Assembly: GCA_023382135.1 (NCBI GenBank)
Contig: JAMCQK010000060.1
Span: forward strand, 1 to 5,675
DNA: 5,675 bases
Source of the DNA: Deinococcus sp.
GTDB taxonomy: Bacteria > Deinococcota > Deinococci > Deinococcales > Thermaceae
Reading direction: 5' to 3'
Every line of letters starts with the position of its first letter. Positions within the stretch are counted from its first letter, which is position 1. Below the pieces are notes generated by a model, which was not told the DNA's origin, did not search any database, and was given only the letters and a program-made list of their open reading frames with translations. This document shows, in pieces, positions 1 to 4,691 of the stretch. Made by a program: the position numbers and the translations under genes.

Positions 1-641
1 ACGTCGGCAATGGCCGCGAAGCTGGCGGTTACCCCGCCGGTGGTGGGGTCGGTCAGGATTGACAGGAAAGGAAGCCTTTTCGCCCAGAGCCGGTCTAGTG
101 CCAAGGTGGTCTTGGCCATCTGCATCAACGAGAGCGCGGCCTCCTGCATACGGGCGCCGCCGGAGGCCGAAACAATTACCAGTGCGCGCCGCTCGGAGGC
201 GGCAAGCTCGGCGCCACGGGCAATCTCCTCACCCACTACGCTTCCCATGGAACCCCCGGCAAAGGCGTAGTTCATGACCATCAGCACGCTGGGAACCTCG
301 GTAATGGTGCAACGGCCCCCAATGATGGCTTCCGGGGAGCCGGCCTCGTGCTGGTAGCGCAAAAGCCGCTTCGGGTAAGGGTCGGTATCCACGAACCCCA
401 GGGGGTCCACCGGTCCGAGCCCGGTGATGGTCTGAAAGCTTCCCTCGTCGGCCAAGAGCTCAACCCGCTTTGAGGCAGGGAGCCGCATGTGGTAGCCACA
501 CTTGCCACACACGAACCAGTTTTGCTCGAGGTCTTTCTTATAGATAGGGGCGGCGCATTCTGGGCACTTGCTCCATAGTTCGGGTACGTCACGAGCCTCA
601 CCCTGAGCACGGCGGCGGCGGAACAGGCGTTCTAAGGCCAT
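1..641 (-). CDS. accD: Acetyl-CoA carboxylase carboxyltransferase subunit beta, 3' end cut by window
   Basis: AccD is the zinc-containing beta subunit of the carboxyltransferase that moves the carboxyl group from carboxybiotin to acetyl-CoA, giving malonyl-CoA for fatty-acid synthesis; it works in the cytoplasm with AccA. Reading from the ATG at 641, 213 codons are visible of a family length near 285, so about the last quarter is missing. The N-terminal four-cysteine zinc finger is complete (CPEC at residues 26-29, CGKC at 45-48). The crotonase-fold core follows, with AGGSMGSVVGEE at about 128-139, SASGGARMQEAALSLMQMAK at 158-177 and LTDPTTGGVTASFA at 196-209, all typical of AccD. The start MALERLFRR matches my memory of the Thermus protein, and TAAGG (651-647) lies five bases upstream as a plausible ribosome binding site. 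A 116-base gap separates it from the upstream peptidase gene, so it may have its own promoter. AccA is often adjacent, but the following gene is outside the window. Confidence 0.96.
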   Translation of the reverse strand, partial: MALERLFRRRRAQGEARDVPELWSKCPECAAPIYKKDLEQNWFVCGKCGYHMRLPASKRVELLADEGSFQTITGLGPVDPLGFVDTDPYPKRLLRYQHEAGSPEAIIGGRCTITEVPSVLMVMNYAFAGGSMGSVVGEEIARGAELAASERRALVIVSASGGARMQEAALSLMQMAKTTLALDRLWAKRLPFLSILTDPTTGGVTASFAAIAD

Positions 642-650
642 GGCAGCCTT

Positions 651-658
651 ACTTTATA
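651..658 (-). promoter_or_regulatory. Candidate -10 element for accD
   Basis: On the minus strand TATAAAGT precedes accD, giving TATAAA (658-653) and the overlapping TAAAGT (656-651), which fits TANNNT. TAAAGT ends nine bases before the ATG, so transcription would start within a few bases of the start codon and give a nearly leaderless mRNA; leaderless genes are common in this phylum. No good -35 is seen: only TTTTGG lies 17 bases upstream of TATAAA. The TAAGG ribosome binding site overlaps the same bases, so the promoter and leadered readings compete. Confidence 0.3.
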
Positions 659-757
659 CCGCCTGAGCCTGGGAACCAAAAGAGGGTGGGAAAACGCCGT
701 GCGGTACGCTGGCCAAGCTGGTCAAGCCTGCCAAAGGTTTTACCGTGTGTTTTGCGG

Positions 758-1660
758 TCATGGTACCGCCGACACCCCCGCATAGGAGCTAGGGTCCACC
801 GCCACCCCGTAGCGGAAGACGGTGTAGTGCAGGTGCGCTCCGGTAGACCTTCCCGTGGAGCCCACCTGGCCAATGAGATTACCCTGTTCTACTTGCTCGC
901 CCGCAGCCACGCTAATTGCCGAGAGGTGCCCGTAAAGCGTGCGGTAACCAAAGTTGTGGTCTATCACCACCGCTAAGCCATAGGGGCCTTTCCAGCCGGC
1001 TTCTTCCACCACGCCAGAGGCGGTGGCATAAACCGGCGCGCCGTAGCTTGCGGAGAAGTCCAGGCCGTTGTGAAACTCGTATTCGTTGCCAAAAGGGCTG
1101 GCGCGAACTCCAAACCAGGAGGTGACGTAGGTGGCCGAATGCAGCGGTATGCCTACGGGCACCAGCAGCTCGTCGCTCAAAGGGTTTTCCAACGCCTCCG
1201 CCACCGGCGCAATTTCGGCGGCGAAGCTGGTCATCTGGCTCTGTATGCTGAGCAAAAGCTCGCCCAGCTCGAGGCGGCCGGCACCACCACCGCGGGGCGC
1301 TGGCGGATTCTTGTCGGGGAGCGGGGGAATTTTGGGTAGGCCCGCCTTTTCCCGCAGCCGGTTGATTTCGGCCTCGAGCATTTTCAGGTCTTGCATTACC
1401 CGCTCGGCCTCGCCCGCCAGCACCTGGTTGCGGCCCCGCTCAGCCTCGAGGTCGAGACCTAGCCCACGGGCCTCGAGCGTAATTTGGTGAACCTGCTTTT
1501 GTAAGCGCTTGATCTGGGAAGCTTGGCTGATAAAGAGCGCCAAGACCGCCGCCGCGAGGCAGGCCATAGTCCCAAGCGCCCAGAACGGCAGACTTGCCCG
1601 CCCCGCAAGCATCGCAGCGGCCTTTTCGCTAAAGGTGGGCAGTTGCCTCTCTCGCCTCAT
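758..1660 (-). CDS. Membrane-anchored M23 (LytM-type) peptidoglycan endopeptidase, paralogue 1
   Basis: A 300-residue zinc metallopeptidase predicted to cut peptide cross-links in peptidoglycan from a membrane anchor. In order it has a short basic N-terminus, one hydrophobic segment at about 25-45, a coiled coil at about 47-107 rich in Leu, Glu and Arg, a Pro/Gly linker at about 110-130, a second helical stretch to about 160, and a C-terminal M23 domain at about 175-293. Zinc ligands and catalytic histidines are intact: HNGLD (H197, D201), YGHLS (H245) and HLHY (H276, H278). The frame is open upstream to 1747, but I choose ATG 1660 because MRRER lines up with MRRRE of the paralogue and gives 300 against 302 residues. 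In-frame GTG 1666, four bases after AGAAGG (1676-1671), is an alternative start. It shares about 65 of 99 residues with its paralogue over the catalytic region. A 277-base gap separates it from the bactofilin, so it may be transcribed separately. Confidence 0.93.
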   Translation of the reverse strand: MRRERQLPTFSEKAAAMLAGRASLPFWALGTMACLAAAVLALFISQASQIKRLQKQVHQITLEARGLGLDLEAERGRNQVLAGEAERVMQDLKMLEAEINRLREKAGLPKIPPLPDKNPPAPRGGGAGRLELGELLLSIQSQMTSFAAEIAPVAEALENPLSDELLVPVGIPLHSATYVTSWFGVRASPFGNEYEFHNGLDFSASYGAPVYATASGVVEEAGWKGPYGLAVVIDHNFGYRTLYGHLSAISVAAGEQVEQGNLIGQVGSTGRSTGAHLHYTVFRYGVAVDPSSYAGVSAVP

Positions 1661-1670
1661 AGCCACTAAG

Positions 1671-1676
1671 CCTTCT
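1671..1676 (-). promoter_or_regulatory. Ribosome binding site bearing on the start of M23 paralogue 1
   Basis: AGAAGG on the minus strand is the only good Shine-Dalgarno match ahead of this gene. It is four bases from GTG 1666 and ten from ATG 1660, both slightly outside the usual spacing. It argues against the upstream ATG at 1747, since it lies inside that longer frame. Confidence 0.45.
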
Positions 1677-1765
1677 AACTGTACTTTTGCCGCCCCACAA
1701 AGGGCGTGACAACTGACCACGGCAAAGGGGAAATTTGCGCAGTACATGCCTGGGCTAAGCGTCTC

Positions 1766-1792
1766 CGGGGCAGGCCTTGCAGGCTTACCCCG
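1766..1792. repeat. Nested inverted repeat (27-base hairpin)
   Basis: On the plus strand CGGGG-CAG-GCCT-TGC-AGGC-TTA-CCCCG: an outer 5-bp stem, a three-by-three internal segment, an inner 4-bp stem and a three-base loop. Inside the internal segment one A-U pair and one G-U pair can form, leaving a single mismatch. It lies about 100 bases upstream of the M23 paralogue 1 start. No T-tract follows on either strand, so a simple intrinsic terminator is unlikely; a 5' UTR structure or a protein site are alternatives. Confidence 0.5.
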
Positions 1793-1884
1793 ACCGCTCA
1801 GCCCGAAGGGTTAGTTGTCTTTCAGGGAGAATGAGACGACACCAGGCCGTGGCCGTAGGCCATTGCGGCTATGCCGCTAACCTG

Positions 1885-1921
1885 GGTGAGTTTGCCGGAA
1901 TGAGCGTTTTGCAAACTCACC
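1885..1921 (-). terminator. Perfect 11-bp inverted repeat after the bactofilin, possible terminator
   Basis: The arms GGTGAGTTTGC (1885-1895) and GCAAACTCACC (1911-1921) are exactly complementary across a 15-base loop. The repeat begins 16 bases after the bactofilin stop, where a transcript end would be expected. There is no U-tract after the stem on the minus strand, so it is not a textbook intrinsic terminator. The near-palindromic arms could equally be a regulator's operator or an RNA 3'-end stabiliser. The repeat is certain; the function is inferred from position. Confidence 0.4.
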
Positions 1922-1937
1922 GTGGAGCGACTTAGTC

Positions 1938-2306
1938 CTATTTCCCCGGCGTGGGCAGCGCCTTGATCTCTCCGGTATGGCTGCGGCCAATAAAAGTCGC
2001 CCCGGGTTCGATATCCAGGGACTTGGCGCGGATATCCCCTTCCACCTGGGCGGTCTTGGAAAGAACCAGCTTTTCCTGCGCCACCACTTCGGCCTTGACT
2101 GTTCCGTGGATCTGGATGTTCCTGGCCTGCACCAAGGGGCCGTCCACCATCCCTTTGGGGCCAACCTCGAGGTCTCCCTCCACCAGCACCGCGCCCTTGA
2201 CCCTGCCATCTATGCGAACTTGGCCGCGGGCCTTGAGCGTGCCCTCAAACTCGGCGCTTGGGTCCAGATAGGAAAGCGAAGGTGGGCTCTTTCTGCGCGA
2301 TAGCAT
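1938..2306 (-). CDS. Bactofilin (polymer-forming cytoskeletal protein)
   Basis: A 122-residue bactofilin of the BacA/CcmA family. These small proteins form a right-handed beta-helix and polymerise without nucleotide into filaments, often at the membrane, where they position cell-wall enzymes. After a short basic, proline-containing tail (about 1-16) come the family's regular hydrophobic-Gly repeats: FEGTLKARGQVRIDGRVKGA at 20-39, VEGDLEVGPKGMVDGP at 42-57, IQIHGTVKAEVV at 65-76, VEGDIRAKSLDI at 88-99 and GATFIGR at 102-108, then a short polar tail. I chose ATG 2306; an in-frame TTG at 2312 (TTG-GCT-ATG) would add two residues. Neither has a clear Shine-Dalgarno. It starts 16 bases after the stop of the upstream M23 gene, so the two are very probably cotranscribed and perhaps translationally coupled. 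Context points to a scaffold for one or both flanking peptidases. Confidence 0.94.
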   Translation of the reverse strand: MLSRRKSPPSLSYLDPSAEFEGTLKARGQVRIDGRVKGAVLVEGDLEVGPKGMVDGPLVQARNIQIHGTVKAEVVAQEKLVLSKTAQVEGDIRAKSLDIEPGATFIGRSHTGEIKALPTPGK

Positions 2307-2322
2307 AGCCAATTCTAGGCCA

Positions 2323-3231
2323 TTAGCGGGAGACGCTTAGAAAGTCGGTAGGGCTCACCGCCACCCCGTAGCGAAAGACCGAGTAGTGCAGATGAGGCCC
2401 ACTGGAGCGGCCCGTGGAGCCCACCAGTCCCACTAAATCGCCTTTTTCCACCCGCTCACCGACACGGGTGCGCAAAGCAGAAAGGTGGCCATAAAGCGTC
2501 TTGTAGCCATAACCGTGGTCAATCTGGACCGAATTGCCAAAAGAACCATTCCAGCCCGCCTGCACCACCACACCGGGGGCGGTGGCGTATACGGGCGCGC
2601 CTGGGGCCGCGGCCAAGTCCAGGCCGTCATGAAATTCAAAGCCGGGCCCAAACGGGTTGCGGCGGTAACCGAACTGCGAGGTGGTGCCGCTAAAAAAGCG
2701 CAAGGGGTAGCCCGCAGGTCTGGCTTCCTCGCGGCGCAGGGTCTCGTCCAAGGCCGGCGCTACCCGGCTGAGCGCGCCGTTGTACTCGGAGAGTTGCTGG
2801 CCAATGGCTAAAAGCACCTGGTCCAGGTCGGCAGGAATAGCCTCGCCGCCTTTGGGCTTGTTGGGCTCGGCGCGGGCCGGGGTTAGCTTGATTTTGGACA
2901 TGCCCGCCCGTTCCCGAAGGGCGTTAATCTGGGTTTCTACCGATTCAAGGCTCTTCAAGAGCCCCTGCGCCTTGTCGGAAAGCGCGTTGTTCCGCGCGCG
3001 CTCGGCCTCGAGGTCTAGACTGAGCCTGCGCGACTGCTCCGCCAGCCTGGTCATCTGGATCTGCAAAATCCGCATCTCGGCGGTGCGCCCCCATAAGTAC
3101 AAGTTGAACGCCGTCCACCCTGCCAGCACCAAGACCAGGACGAGCGGCAGCCAGACCGGCAGGTTGAAAGTCTTGGGGGCTGACCCACTCCGGGCCAGCC
3201 ATAGGGTGTACCGGCTCTCCCGCCTGCGCAT
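2323..3231 (-). CDS. Membrane-anchored M23 (LytM-type) peptidoglycan endopeptidase, paralogue 2
   Basis: A 302-residue paralogue of the peptidase at 1660-758, predicted to hydrolyse peptidoglycan cross-links outside the cytoplasmic membrane. A basic N-terminus (MRRRESRYTLWLARSG) precedes one strong hydrophobic segment at about 24-47, a coiled coil at about 49-110 containing SLDLEAERAR, a Lys/Pro/Glu-rich linker at about 112-133, a second helical part, and an M23 domain at about 178-298. Zinc ligands and catalytic histidines are all present: HDGLD (H201, D205), YGHLS (H249) and HLHY (H280, H282), so it should be an active enzyme rather than a degenerate LytM regulator. It is the first gene of a probable two-gene operon with the bactofilin. 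The ATG at 3231 has no clear Shine-Dalgarno, but a promoter-like sequence ends nine bases upstream, so the mRNA may be leaderless. The linker differs from that of its paralogue, which suggests different reach or partners. Confidence 0.95.
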   Translation of the reverse strand: MRRRESRYTLWLARSGSAPKTFNLPVWLPLVLVLVLAGWTAFNLYLWGRTAEMRILQIQMTRLAEQSRRLSLDLEAERARNNALSDKAQGLLKSLESVETQINALRERAGMSKIKLTPARAEPNKPKGGEAIPADLDQVLLAIGQQLSEYNGALSRVAPALDETLRREEARPAGYPLRFFSGTTSQFGYRRNPFGPGFEFHDGLDLAAAPGAPVYATAPGVVVQAGWNGSFGNSVQIDHGYGYKTLYGHLSALRTRVGERVEKGDLVGLVGSTGRSSGPHLHYSVFRYGVAVSPTDFLSVSR

Positions 3232-3240
3232 CAGTCAGGC

Positions 3241-3270
3241 ATCATGACACGGTTTGGGGTCCAGGGTCAA
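3241..3270 (-). promoter_or_regulatory. Candidate sigma-70-type promoter of the M23-bactofilin operon
   Basis: On the minus strand TTGACC (3270-3265, five of six to TTGACA) is followed after 18 bases by CATGAT (3246-3241, four of six to TATAAT). Transcription would start about 2-3 bases before, or at, the ATG at 3231, giving a leaderless or nearly leaderless message. This fits the absence of a Shine-Dalgarno here. The 18-base spacing and imperfect -10 keep this tentative. Confidence 0.45.
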
Positions 3271-3323
3271 ACGAGCGTGAACCAAAAATCGGCACAACCT
3301 TATCCTGGACAGGGCTGGCGGGG

Positions 3324-3356
3324 AGCTTTATGCCCGCTGATTACGCCGGGCAAGCT
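3324..3356 (-). terminator. Bulged hairpin downstream of nucleoside phosphorylase, possible terminator
   Basis: On the minus strand AGCTT-GCCCG (3356-3347) pairs with CGGGC (3336-3332) and AAGCT (3328-3324), with a 10-base loop and a three-base bulge between the two 5-bp stems. It starts 27 bases after the phosphorylase stop and lies upstream of the next operon's promoter, the expected place for transcription to end. No U-run follows, so intrinsic termination is uncertain. Confidence 0.35.
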
Positions 3357-3383
3357 TCAAGTTTTCGGAAGTTAGTTTATGTT

Positions 3384-4673
3384 TTATCCTCGCATTACCT
3401 CCAGCACCAGAGGGGTAGCCGGGGGTTCAGTTCCAGTCTGGTAGGCGGATTTCAGGCTGGCCAAGGCGGCCTCGAGGCCCTTTCCCCGGTGATACACCCG
3501 CACCAGGGTCTCCCCCAAAGAAACTTTGTCTCCGGGCTTCTTCTCGAGCATCACACCCACGCCAAGGTCGATAGCTTCCCCTTTCACCTGCCTTCCTCCA
3601 CCCAACAAGAGCACCGCCTGGCCCACATTGAGCGCGTTCAGTGCGGTTACATACCCGGCCGTCTCCGCTTTGAGCTCGAAGACTTCGGGTGCAAGCTCCA
3701 ACAGGCCAGGGTTGTCCACCACCTTCGGGTCTCCCCCCTGAGCTTCTACAAACTGGCGGAACTTAGAAAGCGCCCTGCCAGACTCCAAGACATCTCTGGC
3801 TTGTGACTTGGCCAGCCCAGTGGCTTCCAGCCCCTCTCCCGCCAGCGTGAGCGCAAGTTCTTTGAGGTCTTGCGGGCCCGACCCACTGAGGGTTTCGATA
3901 GCCTCTTTCACTTCGAGCGCGTGGCCTACAGCTTTACCCAGGGGCCTTTCCATGCTGGAGAGCACCACCCGCATATTCCGCCCCGCTCCCAGGCCAATTG
4001 CAATCATGGTCCTGGCGAGCTCTCGGGCCCCCTCCAGTGTTTTCATGAATGCTCCCGCGCCAACTTTCACGTCGAGCACGATGGTTTTTGCCCCTGAAGC
4101 CAGCTTCTTGCTCATGATGGACGAGGCGATAAGCGGAATAGAGTTTACCGTGGCGGTCACGTCGCGCAGCGCATACAGCCTGCCATCCAGCGGCGCCAGT
4201 TCCCCCGACTGCGCGGCCACCACCAGGCCGACCTTGCGTGTTTGAGCCAGGAACTCCGCTTCCGAGAACTCGCCGTGCCAGCCGGGGATACTCTCCAACT
4301 TATCGATGGTGCCGCCGGTGTACGTCAGGCCGCGGCCGGATATCTTGGCCACAGTACAGCCAGCCGCCGCCAGAATGGGCGCCACTACCAGGGTGGTCTT
4401 GTCCCCCACACCGCCGGAAGAGTGTTTGTCTACCGTGTGGGCAAAACCCGAGAGGTCCAGCATGTGGCCGCTCTCGGCCATCACCTGGGTAAGCGCCAGG
4501 GTTTCAGCTGGCGACATGCCCTGGAAGTACACCGCCATCAGCCAGGCGGAGACCTGGTAGTCGGGGATCTGGCCCTTCAGGAAGGCGCCAAAGAATTCTT
4601 GCAACGCTGGCTTGGTGTGCTCGAGGCCGTCGCGCTTGGCCTCAATAAACGCCGTAGGCTCCATACCCCACAT
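3384..4673 (-). CDS. Pyrimidine-nucleoside phosphorylase / thymidine phosphorylase
   Basis: A cytoplasmic salvage enzyme that splits thymidine, deoxyuridine and probably uridine with phosphate, giving the base and (deoxy)ribose 1-phosphate. The 429 residues match the usual 430-440. The N-terminal helical domain holds IPDYQVSAWLMAVYFQGM (36-53). The phosphate and nucleoside site includes VDKHSSGGVGDKTT (81-94), with the Lys-His pair at 83-84. The family signature SGRGLTYTGGTIDKLE is at 112-127. RDVTATVNS (from R170) and SSIMSKK (S185, K189) match the E. coli substrate-binding Arg, Ser and Lys as I recall them. MSKK resembles the broad-specificity Bacillus/Thermus enzymes (pdp type) more than E. 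coli DeoA, so uridine is probably also used. Tyr118 sits where relatives I recall have His. ATG 4673 is preceded by GGA at short spacing; ATG 4664 (MEPTAFIEAKRDG) fits my memory of the Thermus start and is an equal alternative. The gene starts 18 bases after the permease stop, so the two probably form an operon. Confidence 0.95.
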   Translation of the reverse strand: MWGMEPTAFIEAKRDGLEHTKPALQEFFGAFLKGQIPDYQVSAWLMAVYFQGMSPAETLALTQVMAESGHMLDLSGFAHTVDKHSSGGVGDKTTLVVAPILAAAGCTVAKISGRGLTYTGGTIDKLESIPGWHGEFSEAEFLAQTRKVGLVVAAQSGELAPLDGRLYALRDVTATVNSIPLIASSIMSKKLASGAKTIVLDVKVGAGAFMKTLEGARELARTMIAIGLGAGRNMRVVLSSMERPLGKAVGHALEVKEAIETLSGSGPQDLKELALTLAGEGLEATGLAKSQARDVLESGRALSKFRQFVEAQGGDPKVVDNPGLLELAPEVFELKAETAGYVTALNALNVGQAVLLLGGGRQVKGEAIDLGVGVMLEKKPGDKVSLGETLVRVYHRGKGLEAALASLKSAYQTGTEPPATPLVLEVMRG

Positions 4674-4691
4674 GTTATTCCAGGGCCTGTA

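Larger units (their letters stand above)
1661..1937 (-). other. Intergenic region between bactofilin and M23 paralogue 1
   Basis: 277 bases with no convincing gene on either strand. The in-frame extension of the M23 gene to 1747 adds 29 residues with no counterpart in the paralogue and is judged noncoding. From the bactofilin stop towards the peptidase it holds an 11-bp perfect inverted repeat (1921-1885), a small GCGGC/GCCGC hairpin with a three-base loop (1877-1865), a GGCC-rich patch, and a nested hairpin (1792-1766). TTGTCA (1712-1707) resembles a -35 box, but no good -10 lies at 16-18 bases, and TACAGT (1683-1678) is 23 bases away. A promoter for the peptidase is expected here but could not be fixed. 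Confidence 0.6.
3232..3383 (-). other. Intergenic region between nucleoside phosphorylase and the M23-bactofilin operon
   Basis: 152 bases with no supported gene. Going with transcription it holds an AT-rich stretch after the phosphorylase stop, a bulged hairpin (3356-3324), and then the candidate promoter of the next operon. A five-codon frame ATG-ATG-CCT-GAC-TGA (3245-3231) ends in a TGATG overlap with the peptidase start; it overlaps the proposed -10 box and is probably fortuitous. Confidence 0.6.

Noticed and set aside
797..814. An 18-base exact direct repeat with 2356-2373
   Set aside because: It encodes the conserved RYGVAV stretch of the two M23 paralogues, so it is explained by gene duplication rather than a mobile element or recombination site.
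1678..1712. TTGTCA ... TACAGT as a promoter for M23 paralogue 1
   Set aside because: The -35 match is good, but the spacing is 23 bases; at 17 bases the -10 would be CAAAAG, a poor match.
1661..1747. A 29-residue N-terminal extension of M23 paralogue 1 from ATG 1747
   Set aside because: The paralogue has no matching extension, the best ribosome binding site lies inside it, and MRRER at 1660 aligns with the paralogue's start.
1844..1863. Clustered GGCC tetramers that could be a short repeat array
   Set aside because: Only three copies with unequal spacing in GC-rich DNA; no longer repeat unit is present.
1877..2209. A 110-codon minus-strand frame overlapping the bactofilin
   Set aside because: It is out of frame with the clear beta-helix repeats of bactofilin, has Trp/Arg/Pro-rich low-quality composition, and runs into the noncoding inverted repeat.
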